Source: DASXTC01 sp036505635
GTDB taxonomy: Bacteria; Acidobacteriota; Polarisedimenticolia; JACPZX01; DASXTC01
Direction: 5' to 3'
DNA: 64,000 bases
NCBI GenBank assembly: GCA_036505635.1
Contig: DASXTC010000042.1
Span: 36,623-100,622 of the forward strand
Below the pieces are notes generated by a model, which did no database searches, was not told the DNA's origin, and was given only the letters and a program-made list of their open reading frames with translations. The position numbers and the translations under genes are program-made. This document shows positions 33,477-41,412 of the stretch, piece after piece (within the stretch, counting starts at the first letter, position 1; each line of letters starts with the position of its first letter).

Positions 33477-34219
33477 GCCGAGAGCCCTCCGTCCACGGCC
33501 AGAGTTTGTCCGGTGATGTAGGCGGCCTGCTCCGAGGCCAGGAACGCGATCAGGTGCGCCACCTCGCGGGGCGTTCCCAGGCGCCCCACCGGGATCCTCT
33601 TGAGCAGATCCTCCCTGGCCCGATCCGGCATACCGTCCAGCATCGGCGTTTCGATTAGGCCCGGAGCGACACAGTTGACCGTCACGCCGAAGCCGGAGCA
33701 CTCCCGGGCGAGCGACCGCGTCATCGCGTGCAGCGCCCCTTTGGTGGCGGAGTAGATCGAGTGACCACTGATCCCGTGCAGACCCGAGACGGATCCCGTG
33801 AAGACGATCCGGCCGAGGCCCGCCTTCAACATCGGAGTGACGACGGCGCGCGCCAGCGCGATCGTCCCGGTCAGGTTCGTCTGGATCAGGTCGAGCCACT
33901 CCGGCTCGCTCAACGCGTGGAAGGCGGAGGTCTGGGCGCTCCCCGAGCAGCAGATCAGGTAGCGGATCGGCCCGACCTCCGCGGCCACGCGGGCGGCCAG
34001 GCCGGCGGCCTCCTCGGCGGTGGGGCCTCCCCATGGATAGGCCTTGACGGGAGCCTTCCCTTCGTTCGTTGCCGCGACGGCCCGCGCCCTGTCGCCGCCG
34101 CTCCGGTACGTGAACCCCGCCGGCACGCCGGCCTCGGAAAGGGCGGCGACGACCGCCGCTCCGATGCCGCCCGACCCGCCGGCCACGAGCGCTGCCCCCG
34201 CCGCGTAGGTGAGCCTCAC
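33473..34219 (-). CDS. FabG-like 3-oxoacyl-ACP reductase (SDR)
   Basis: A 248-residue classical short-chain dehydrogenase, the probable ketoreductase of the cluster. The cofactor motif is GGSGGIG (residues 14-20), Asn115 lies in the usual active-site helix, and the triad is Ser143 in FTGSVSG with Tyr156 and Lys160 in YSATKGA. The C-terminus has AAYITGQTLAVDGGLS, the standard FabG end. It starts at GTG 34219, overlapping the stop of the hotdog gene, with GGAGGAGG a few bases upstream. Confidence 0.9.
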   Translation of the reverse strand: MRLTYAAGAALVAGGSGGIGAAVVAALSEAGVPAGFTYRSGGDRARAVAATNEGKAPVKAYPWGGPTAEEAAGLAARVAAEVGPIRYLICCSGSAQTSAFHALSEPEWLDLIQTNLTGTIALARAVVTPMLKAGLGRIVFTGSVSGLHGISGHSIYSATKGALHAMTRSLARECSGFGVTVNCVAPGLIETPMLDGMPDRAREDLLKRIPVGRLGTPREVAHLIAFLASEQAAYITGQTLAVDGGLSA

Positions 34220-34668
34220 TTCACCTCCTCCTGCCGGGACCCGGCCGGTTGGCTCACCGCGAAACCGAGCTCGGCGGAAGCGATCGGCGCGCCATCGACG
34301 CGCGCCACCCCCCGGAAGATCCCCATCCGGCTCGTCATCTTCAGCGCCTCGATGGTGAAGGTGAGCACGTCGCCGGGCCTCGCGGGACGCTGCCATGAGG
34401 CCTTGAGGGTGCCCAGCAGTGGCACGCGCTCCGGGGAGGCCGCCCCGTAGGTCCTCTGAAACAGCAGCGCCGCGCTCTGGCTCATCCCCTCCACGATCAT
34501 CACCCCGGGCAGCTCGGAGCCGCGCACGTCGCCCACGCCCATCGCGTCGCCCGACGTGACGTTCTTGCAGGTGACGATCCTCCTGTGTGGCACGCACTCG
34601 ACCACGCGGTCCACCATGAGGAACGGGTGTCTCCATGGGAGGGCCTTCCAGAACGGATCAGGCGGCAT
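34216..34668 (-). CDS. FabZ-like hotdog protein lacking the catalytic His
   Basis: A 150-residue single hotdog domain close to FabZ 3-hydroxyacyl-ACP dehydratases: LPWRHPFLMVDRVVEC, CKNVTSGD and PGVMIVEGMSQSAALL with Glu60 and Gln64 in the conserved helix. FabZ has a catalytic His in a GHFPxxPxxPG motif; here the same place reads VGDVRGSELPG, so that His is absent. It may be a non-catalytic partner, a thioesterase-like variant, or a dehydratase using another residue (for example the His in WRHPF). The ATG at 34668 overlaps the end of the CLF-like gene by 11 bases. Confidence 0.8.
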   Translation of the reverse strand: MPPDPFWKALPWRHPFLMVDRVVECVPHRRIVTCKNVTSGDAMGVGDVRGSELPGVMIVEGMSQSAALLFQRTYGAASPERVPLLGTLKASWQRPARPGDVLTFTIEALKMTSRMGIFRGVARVDGAPIASAELGFAVSQPAGSRQEEVK

Positions 34669-35872
34669 GCCCGGCCTCATCTCGCGAGAGCAGGACGCCC
34701 GCCATCTGCCCTCCCCCCGCGCAGTCCAGGACGATGGCGCGGCGCACATCGCGCTCAATCGTGCGGGCCGGCAGGTTGAGCCCCAGGAATCGCGCATCCG
34801 GGACGAGATCGCGCGGCGGGGCGGGCACCCTGGCCTGGGCGAACGCCTCGAGGGCGGCGACGACCGCCAGCGGTCCCGAGGCTCCCCACGTCTCGCCGAG
34901 GATCGCCCTGGGCGCGACGACGAGGGGAGCCGAGGGGCCCGGCCCGAACACCTCGAGCAGAGCGCGCCCCTCCATCCGATCCACCTCTTCCGACCCGCTG
35001 GCCGAGACAACCAGGAGATCCACGTCGCGCGGGCCCAGACCGGCGCGGTCGAGCAGGGCGCGAAGCAGGCCGGCGGGCTCAGTCCCTGCGTCGCCCTGCG
35101 TCCCCGCGAAGCGCTGCTCGTGGGAAAGCACGCGGGCGATCGTCGCGGCACCTCGCGCCTCGGCCTGGTCGCGCGCCTCCACCGCGATCAGACAGGCTCC
35201 CTCGCTGCCGGCCGGGCCGAGGCCACGGCCGGCAAACGGCAACGAGTCTCCGTTCGCGCCGACCTTGCCTTCCGCCAGGAGCGTGCGCAGAAGCGGAGGG
35301 TTCAGCTCGTCCCCCCCGCCCGCGACGGCCAGTCCCGCCCGGCCCTCTTCGAGCAGGTCGATCGCGGTGCAAAGGGCGGCAAGCCCCGAGGCGCTCCCCG
35401 AGGAAACGGTCATGTTGCAGGCCGACCAGCCGAAGAAGATCGAGATCTGTCCGGAGGGGACGTTGGGGACGGTCTCCGCGAAGAGAAACGGGTCGACGAA
35501 CCGCGACCCCTCCACATAGCTCGCACGCTCGAAGTCGACGACCGTCTTCAGGCTCCCCCATGCCGTTCCGAAGACCACCCCGATGTCCGATGGAGGCACG
35601 CCGGCGAGACCAGCCGCCAGACGCGACGCGGCGGCGCAGGCGAGCTGTGATGTCCGCGACAGGTTGCCCAGACCCTTCCGGTCGAGGTAATGCCTGGGAA
35701 CGAACCCGCGAATCGGGATCGCGGGGGCCGGTCCCGCTTCCCCGCCCCCCGAGGTCCCGGCCTGCTTCACGAGGAGCGGCACGCGGTCGATCAGCGCGCC
35801 GAAGAGAGAACCCGGTGTGTCTCCCGCGGCGCTCACCATCCCGACGCCCGTCACAACCCAATCACGGCTCAT
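34658..35872 (-). CDS. Ketosynthase-like chain-length-factor-type partner (KS-beta)
   Basis: A 404-residue KS-fold protein starting MSRDWVVTGVGMVSAAG. Every catalytic position has changed: the nucleophile Cys is Ser160 (TVSSGSASGLAAL), the first His region reads SASGSEEVDRME (Ser for His), and the KxxxGH motif reads RAILGETWGASG (Arg for Lys, Glu for His). This pattern is typical of KS-beta/chain-length factors, which pair with an active KS and set chain length in type II polyketide systems. It follows the intact KS by 16 bases and is intact over its full length, so it is unlikely to be a decaying gene. Confidence 0.85.
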   Translation of the reverse strand: MSRDWVVTGVGMVSAAGDTPGSLFGALIDRVPLLVKQAGTSGGGEAGPAPAIPIRGFVPRHYLDRKGLGNLSRTSQLACAAASRLAAGLAGVPPSDIGVVFGTAWGSLKTVVDFERASYVEGSRFVDPFLFAETVPNVPSGQISIFFGWSACNMTVSSGSASGLAALCTAIDLLEEGRAGLAVAGGGDELNPPLLRTLLAEGKVGANGDSLPFAGRGLGPAGSEGACLIAVEARDQAEARGAATIARVLSHEQRFAGTQGDAGTEPAGLLRALLDRAGLGPRDVDLLVVSASGSEEVDRMEGRALLEVFGPGPSAPLVVAPRAILGETWGASGPLAVVAALEAFAQARVPAPPRDLVPDARFLGLNLPARTIERDVRRAIVLDCAGGGQMAGVLLSRDEAGHAA

Positions 35873-35888
35873 CCTCCCGGCACTCCCT

Positions 35889-37112
35889 TCACGCGACCGT
35901 CGAGGAGAGGACGAGGCTCGCGTCGTTGCCGCCGAAGGCATAGGAGTTCGACACGACGTGCCGGAGACGCGTCTCGCGAGGCTCGTTGGGAACGCAGTCG
36001 ACATCGCACTGAGGGTCCGGACCGGTCCAGTTCCAGGTGGGCGGGATCACCGAATGACGCATCGCCAGGACGGAGGCGATCGCCTCCACCGCGCCGGCCG
36101 CCCCCATCATGTGGCCCGTCAGCGCCTTGATCGAGGAAATGGGGACCCGTCGCGCGCCCTCACCGAACACCCCGTGCATCGCGAGGCTCTCCGTCCTGTC
36201 GTTGAGCGGCGTTCCGGTCCCGTGGGCGTTGACGTAGTCGATCTGATCCGGTCGGAGCCCGGCGCGGCGGATCGCGTCGCGCGCCGCGCGGGCCGCGCCC
36301 GCCCCTTCCGGATGCGGGCCGGTGACGTGGTGTGCGTCGCAGGAGAGGCCGAACCCATCGACGAAAGCGAGGGGCCCGGCGCCGCGAGCCGCGGCCTCTC
36401 CCAGCGTCTCTATCACAACCGCTCCCGCCCCTTCACCCAGCAGGAGCCCCGGCCGCTCCAGACTGAACGGGCGACAGACGTCGCTCGACATGGCGTGCAT
36501 TCGCGCGAACCCCACGAAGGCGAGCCGGGAGAAGGCCTCGCACCCGACCGCCACCGCGACGCGCGCCCTGCCACAGGCGACGAGGGAGGTCGCGACCCCG
36601 ATCGCGTAGGAGCCTGCGGCGCACGCGGCGGGGACCGTCACGACGTTGCCCGTCACCTCGAGCATCGCGGCGATGCAGCGCCCCATCAGGTCGAGAGGTC
36701 TGTTGGCGAGCGTGCCGACATCCCTCTCGTCCGCCTTGCGTTCCGGGTGCGCCGCCCGGTCCTGCTCGAACTGTGTCACGTCCCCCATCGTGGTCCCGAC
36801 GACGATGGCGGCGTCGGCCCGCCCTGCGAGCGAGCCGTCGAGCCCCGCAGAGCTCACGGCTCCCGACGCGGCCAGGAGCGCCAGCTCCGTGCAGCGGCCC
36901 CCCCGGACGTGCCGGCGTATGGGCTGCGGGAGCACGTAGGGACCCACCTCGCATCCGACCGAGCGCTTCAGGCTCGAGGTGTCGAACGAACGCACCGGGC
37001 CGGCCCCCGACCTGCCCTCCAGCAGAGCGCGCCAGAACGTGTCGAGGTCCGCTCCGATGGGGGTGACGAGCCCCATGCCGGTTATGCAAGGCCGCCTCGG
37101 GTCAGCCGGCAC
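35889..37112 (-). CDS. Beta-ketoacyl-ACP synthase, active KS-alpha (FabF-like)
   Basis: A 407-residue FabF-type condensing enzyme with the full triad: Cys164 in VPAACAAGSYAIG, His297 in NAHGTGTPLND, Lys329 and His334 in KALTGHMMGAAG, and a standard C-terminus (SNSYAFGGNDASLV). It elongates acyl chains on ACP. The GTG start at 37112 lies four bases after the ACP stop, with GAGGT nine bases upstream. The CLF-like gene follows directly, so the two probably form the alpha/beta heterodimer of a type II polyketide synthase or a related fatty-acid-like system. Confidence 0.9.
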   Translation of the reverse strand: MPADPRRPCITGMGLVTPIGADLDTFWRALLEGRSGAGPVRSFDTSSLKRSVGCEVGPYVLPQPIRRHVRGGRCTELALLAASGAVSSAGLDGSLAGRADAAIVVGTTMGDVTQFEQDRAAHPERKADERDVGTLANRPLDLMGRCIAAMLEVTGNVVTVPAACAAGSYAIGVATSLVACGRARVAVAVGCEAFSRLAFVGFARMHAMSSDVCRPFSLERPGLLLGEGAGAVVIETLGEAAARGAGPLAFVDGFGLSCDAHHVTGPHPEGAGAARAARDAIRRAGLRPDQIDYVNAHGTGTPLNDRTESLAMHGVFGEGARRVPISSIKALTGHMMGAAGAVEAIASVLAMRHSVIPPTWNWTGPDPQCDVDCVPNEPRETRLRHVVSNSYAFGGNDASLVLSSTVA

Positions 37113-37116
37113 GGAG

Positions 37117-37365
37117 TCAGACCTCGGACGCGTGCGCGTCCACCAACGCGAAGATGTCGGGCATCGTGCGGATCCTGTTGATCTCGGATTCCGGGATCTC
37201 GATCCCGTAGCGCTTCTCGACCTCGACGACGATCTTGAGACCGTCCAGCGAGTCGACCCCGAGCGACTCGAGGGTGGCCTGCTCGGAGACTCGCTCCACC
37301 GGGATCTCGGCGATCCGCGCGACGATCTGGCGGACTTCCTCGCGGATTCGTGTGCTGGTGGGCAT
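37117..37365 (-). CDS. Acyl carrier protein
   Basis: An 82-residue ACP with the phosphopantetheine site Ser39 in LESLGVDSLDGLKIV and the usual four-helix pattern (REEVRQIVARIAEI at the N-terminus, IRTMPDIFALVDA at the end). The chosen ATG at 37365 gives normal ACP length and has GGGAGAGGG just before it. It is the first gene of the KS operon and sits behind its own likely promoter. It carries the growing chain for the KS, ketoreductase and hotdog enzymes downstream. Confidence 0.92.
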   Translation of the reverse strand: MPTSTRIREEVRQIVARIAEIPVERVSEQATLESLGVDSLDGLKIVVEVEKRYGIEIPESEINRIRTMPDIFALVDAHASEV

Positions 37366-37449
37366 CCCTCTCCCCCACGGTGCCCCCCCGCCATCGGGAG
37401 AGCGACAAGGGATAGCGCCTGCGGCCGTCAATGATGGCTTGCGGATCAG

Positions 37450-37479
37450 AGTATACGCCTCCCGGCGGGCCGAGGTCAC
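37450..37479 (-). promoter_or_regulatory. Candidate promoter for the ACP-ketosynthase operon
   Basis: On the minus strand a -10 box TATACT (37455-37450) follows a -35 box GTGACC (37479-37474) with an 18-base spacer. The start of transcription would be near 37443, giving a leader of about 78 bases before the ACP ATG. This would separate the biosynthetic operon from the CRTAC1/TPR genes upstream. Confidence 0.45.
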
Positions 37480-37500
37480 GAGGAATCTGGGTATCCGGAC

Positions 37501-40500
37501 CTACCGCGGGCGCGTGTTCCATTCGAGGAGGTAGTCGAGCGCCTCCGGTTCGGGCCCCTGCCCGGCGGGATACGGATACCCCTGCATGGCGTGGTAGGGC
37601 AGCGGGGCGACGCTTGACGGGCGGGCGGAGTTGATCTCCATGTCCTTGCCGTAACCGTCGACAAACAGCAGGAAGTCGCGGCGGAACCCGACAGGAGGGG
37701 GCCCCAGCCTCCTCGCGTCGAACGTCAGGGCGATCTCTTCGCCGTGATTCATCACGACGAACCGATCGTCTCGCCGCCTCAGCAGCTCGGTGACGTCGCC
37801 GTAGCGCGTGAAGGCGCCGCGGATCCGCCCCCACGGGGCGCCGGCGGACCGCCGCAGGTAGTCATAGGACGCAGGGGTGGAGGGGAGGGCCGTGCGGGCG
37901 CGTTCTGCCGGCTCCGGATATCCGATCCAACCGAGCCTCGCTTCCGAAAGGGGCAGCTCGGCGAGGCGCAGGTCGTCCGGAGGGGCCTCGTCTCCCACCA
38001 TGATGGCGTCCCAGTAGATCACGAGGTTGGTGCGGATCCGGATGCGTCGATCGCTCCCGTGGGAGAGGGGCACGACCAGAGTGCGGGGCAGGCCGGCGGG
38101 CATGCCGATGTCCGGTTCGGTGATCCTCCACGAGCCGCCGGGTCCCGCCGCCTCCAGCGAGACCGGCTCCGGCGTGATGCCGGCCTGCCAGGCCGCCCGC
38201 AGCGACGACGAGCTCCCCCAGTCGGTCCAGCCGTGAAGCAGAAGCACCGGCGGATCCCCATGGATGGGGCCGGGATCGATCTCGAGGCTGTGTCGTCGGG
38301 CGAACCCGCGGTAGGGCATCAGCGGGAAGTCGTCTTGATACCGCCCGTCGATCCTGGCGAGCAAATCGAGGACCGAGTGACCGTGGTCGTCCTTCGCCGA
38401 CAGGGGCGGCCGCAGGTGCCGCACGGCGCGCAGCGCGGGGGGGTTGACGTCCTGCCCGGCGGATCGATTCGGCTCGTCCGGGAAGACCTCGACGTCGGCC
38501 GGGTGGTCGACCGCAACGAGGCGGAGGGTGTCCGAGAGGCTGACCTCCTCGAGCTGGTTGACGAACCGCACGAGGGCCCGGCCGGCTTGGGGCCGCAGAC
38601 GTCCGCCTTCGATCTTGACCCACTCGTCCGGGTCGGGCCGGGACCACCCGCCCGGGGGCTCCCACTCCCCCATCGCGGCGAAGCCAAGCGCGTCGTTGAC
38701 GAAAACGAACCGCTCCCCGTCCCAGGAGTAGATCATCGGGCACGAGCTGAACTTGCCGGCCGGCTCCTGAAGCTCGAGCGTCTGTCCCGAGGCGACCTCC
38801 CGGCGCGTCAGGCGCACACCGGAGGGAAACTGGACGCGGATGAAGTCGAGCCGCTCCGTGTCGCCCATCCCGAATGTCAGCACGCTCCCGGTCCCGACCC
38901 GCAGCCCGGTGCCCGCCTGCACGTCGCGGATGAGCCACATTCCGGGCGCGCGGACCTCGACCCGCGCTCCTATCCCGCTTAAGTTGCTCAGGACCTGCGG
39001 GTGGATGAGACCGTGGACCTTCACGGTCAGGGACCGGCCCGCCTCGGAGCGGATCGACTCGTTCAGGAAGAGGACCACCGATGCTCCCAGATCCACCGAT
39101 GCGGCGTCGGCGCAGACCACGTCGAGGTCCCCGTCCAGGTCTGCGTCGTGGAAGGCGCAGCGCGGGTCGGCCCCCGGCACGGGGCCCGGGGCCGATTCCT
39201 CTCCGAGCCGCTCGAAGGAAAGGCCACGGCGCCCGAGGAAGAGCGCGGGCCGACCCGATGGGGTCGCGAAGAGCAGGTCGAGATATCCGTCCTGGTTGAC
39301 GTCACCGGCCGCCACGCCGGTGCCCGCCCCAAGTCCCGAAAGCCCCGCCTCGGCGCCGCGCTCGGCGAAGGTCCCATCCCGATTGTTGACGAAGAGGAAC
39401 GGCGTCCCGCCGTCCCTCGACACGCAGAAATCGATCGCGCGGTCGTTGTCGAAATCGCCAAAGGCCACGCCCGTCTTGCGCGCCTCGCCTCCTTCCACGC
39501 CGGCCTGTCGCGCGATCTCGGTGAAGCGCGCCTTGCCGTCGTTGCGGAACATGAGGTCGGGCTGCCCGTCACGCGTCACGTGCAGGTCCAGGTCCCCGTC
39601 GTGATCGACGTCGGCGAGGGCGGCCGCCGTGGCGCGCGAGCCTTCCTCCAGGCGCAGACCGGCGCCGTCGGTCAGATCCGGACCGCCGCCGGCCCCCCCT
39701 CCCCGCAGCACGATCCGCCCCGCCTCCAGCGCGAGGGTCTCCTCGGTGCCGTCATTGTCGAGGTCCCCTTCGAGCCGCGTGGCCATCGCGACCCGCCCAC
39801 GGTCGAACGCGGCCGGCGCCGCCGCCCCCGCGGGCACGAATCGCAATGCGCGCCGGTCGATCTCGGTCTCGGCGGCCGCCTCGGCATTGCGTCCCTGCTC
39901 CATGTATCCGACGCCGGGTGTGGCCGACGCGGGAAACTCGGTGCGCAGCTTCTTGAAGCGTTCGAGCGCCTCGTCGGCCTCCCGGGTCAGACCCTGGCCT
40001 CGAAGCGCCAGCGAGAGCTGGTAGATCGCCGCCTGGTGGCCCGGGTCGAGCCCGGCGGCGCGGCGCAGCTGGGGAACCGCCTCCCCGGCGCGGCCCGACC
40101 GGCTCAGCGAGAGCCCCAGGTAGAACCGGGTCCAGGGATCCGTCGAATCGAGGCGCGCGACCTCCTCGAAGTGTCTGACCGCCTCGTCGTACCGCGCGGT
40201 GTGGTAATAGTTGAGGAGCCCCAGCATGTAGTGGGCCCGTGGCTCCTCGGGGACCGATCTCAATGCGGCCTCCAGGGCCTCAGCCGCCCCCGGGTGGTCG
40301 TTGCCGTAGTAAAGCGCGATGCCCAGGTTCACTCGCGCGGTGACCGAGCCGTCCCACGCGGCCAGCGCGGCCCTGAACTCCGAGACGGCCTCCTCCTGGT
40401 CCCCATGATCCAGAAGGGCCACGCCGAGGTTGTTGTGGTGGCGGGCCGCCGTCGCTTGCGCCGGCGTCGGCGGATGGGGCGCGCAGGAGACGAGGATCAT

Positions 40501-40548
40501 CAGCGCCGCGCACGGAGCCGCGCGCCGCGTCACGGCTTGCGGCCCCAC
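37501..40548 (-). CDS. TPR and CRTAC1/ASPIC-UnbV lipoprotein
   Basis: A 1015-residue exported lipoprotein (lipobox LVSC followed by APHPP). Residues about 35-205 are TPR repeats (HHNNLGVALLDHGDQEEAVSEF). Residues about 230-510 carry FG-GAP/VCBS propeller repeats with calcium-type loops (DVDHDGDLDLHV, DFDNDRAIDF, DVNQDGYLDLLF, DADLDGDLDVVC). An ASPIC/UnbV domain follows (LSNLSGIGARVEVRAPG, LTFGMGDTERLDFIRVQFPSG), then a long C-terminal region beginning SCPMIYSWDGERFVFVND that I cannot name. It overlaps the upstream TPR gene by 19 bases. ASPIC/UnbV proteins are accessory proteins in enediyne clusters and are abundant in Acidobacteriota and Planctomycetota; their chemistry is unknown. Confidence 0.85.
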   Translation of the reverse strand: MGPQAVTRRAAPCAALMILVSCAPHPPTPAQATAARHHNNLGVALLDHGDQEEAVSEFRAALAAWDGSVTARVNLGIALYYGNDHPGAAEALEAALRSVPEEPRAHYMLGLLNYYHTARYDEAVRHFEEVARLDSTDPWTRFYLGLSLSRSGRAGEAVPQLRRAAGLDPGHQAAIYQLSLALRGQGLTREADEALERFKKLRTEFPASATPGVGYMEQGRNAEAAAETEIDRRALRFVPAGAAAPAAFDRGRVAMATRLEGDLDNDGTEETLALEAGRIVLRGGGAGGGPDLTDGAGLRLEEGSRATAAALADVDHDGDLDLHVTRDGQPDLMFRNDGKARFTEIARQAGVEGGEARKTGVAFGDFDNDRAIDFCVSRDGGTPFLFVNNRDGTFAERGAEAGLSGLGAGTGVAAGDVNQDGYLDLLFATPSGRPALFLGRRGLSFERLGEESAPGPVPGADPRCAFHDADLDGDLDVVCADAASVDLGASVVLFLNESIRSEAGRSLTVKVHGLIHPQVLSNLSGIGARVEVRAPGMWLIRDVQAGTGLRVGTGSVLTFGMGDTERLDFIRVQFPSGVRLTRREVASGQTLELQEPAGKFSSCPMIYSWDGERFVFVNDALGFAAMGEWEPPGGWSRPDPDEWVKIEGGRLRPQAGRALVRFVNQLEEVSLSDTLRLVAVDHPADVEVFPDEPNRSAGQDVNPPALRAVRHLRPPLSAKDDHGHSVLDLLARIDGRYQDDFPLMPYRGFARRHSLEIDPGPIHGDPPVLLLHGWTDWGSSSSLRAAWQAGITPEPVSLEAAGPGGSWRITEPDIGMPAGLPRTLVVPLSHGSDRRIRIRTNLVIYWDAIMVGDEAPPDDLRLAELPLSEARLGWIGYPEPAERARTALPSTPASYDYLRRSAGAPWGRIRGAFTRYGDVTELLRRRDDRFVVMNHGEEIALTFDARRLGPPPVGFRRDFLLFVDGYGKDMEINSARPSSVAPLPYHAMQGYPYPAGQGPEPEALDYLLEWNTRPR

Positions 40549-41396
40549 AGCACCGCCAGATCGGTGTCCACGACCACTCCCAGACCCCGCGTCTCGTCGA
40601 CGAGCTCCGTCAGGGCCTCGTCATCCTCGATCGACAGGCGCCGGACCAGCCGCTCGTCGCGTCCAAGGAGCGTCTGCGCCACCGTCCAGACGCGCCGCGC
40701 CTCCTGGTGCTTCCGGGCCTTCACGAGGGCGTCCCCCAGGCCGAGGTAGGGGAGGATGAAGTAGGGCTCAGGGCCCCCCAGGGACGTCCGCTGGTGCAGG
40801 ATGCACCTCTCGAATGCGTCGACCGAGAGGGGCGCGTGGCCCAGCGCCTTGGGCCAGTAGAGGTGGTTCATCCCGAGCGCGTAGAGAGCCGCCCAGGTCA
40901 CCTGGGCGTCTCTCGGGCGTCCGCCCTCGAGGATCCTCGTCAGCAGGGCGATCGACTGTTTCGAGAGTTTGCCCTGGCCCACGATCCCCATCATGTGATC
41001 GGGCATCTTGTCGATGTAGGAGAGGGCGAGCTGAAGAAGGGGTTCGGGCAGATCGGGGTGCTTCTCGACGAGGCTCTCGAGAAAGGCGATCCCGCTGTCG
41101 TACCGGCCGAACCGGATGCACGCCAGACGCAGGTCATTGCCGAACCTCAGGTCTGTCGGGTTCCGCTCCGCCGCGATCTCAAGGTGGGCGAGGGACTCGT
41201 CCTGCCGCCCCTGATCCGCGAGGCGCAGCCCGAGCCAGTGGTGCTCGGCCGGCTCGCCCGGCTGAGCCCCGAGCTTGTCGCGCAGCAGGGCGATCGTTCG
41301 GGCCTCGCGCGCGCTCCGCCACCACGACAGCCCCGCGGCCGCCCCGGCCAGCAGGCCGGCCGCCGCGAGGATCGTCAGGACCACGCGCCAGCGCAT
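40530..41396 (-). CDS. Membrane-anchored TPR protein
   Basis: A 288-residue protein with an N-terminal membrane anchor (VVLTILAAAGLLAGAAAG) and TPR-like repeats (HHWLGLRLADQGRQDESLAHL, cut here at its core; FGRYDSGIAFLESLVEKHP; FILPYLGLGDALVKARKHQ). The ATG at 41396 starts 16 bases after the stop of the CRTAC1 gene, and its end overlaps the next TPR-CRTAC1 gene. It probably acts as a scaffold for the two CRTAC1 proteins in the periplasm; this is inferred from operon position alone. Confidence 0.75.
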   Translation of the reverse strand: MRWRVVLTILAAAGLLAGAAAGLSWWRSAREARTIALLRDKLGAQPGEPAEHHWLGLRLADQGRQDESLAHLEIAAERNPTDLRFGNDLRLACIRFGRYDSGIAFLESLVEKHPDLPEPLLQLALSYIDKMPDHMMGIVGQGKLSKQSIALLTRILEGGRPRDAQVTWAALYALGMNHLYWPKALGHAPLSVDAFERCILHQRTSLGGPEPYFILPYLGLGDALVKARKHQEARRVWTVAQTLLGRDERLVRRLSIEDDEALTELVDETRGLGVVVDTDLAVLWGRKP

Positions 41397-41412
41397 CGGC
41401 AGCCGCCGGACC

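Noticed and set aside
34658..35872. KS-like gene as a pseudogene
   Set aside because: Full-length frame, overlapping neighbours and a coherent CLF-like substitution pattern.
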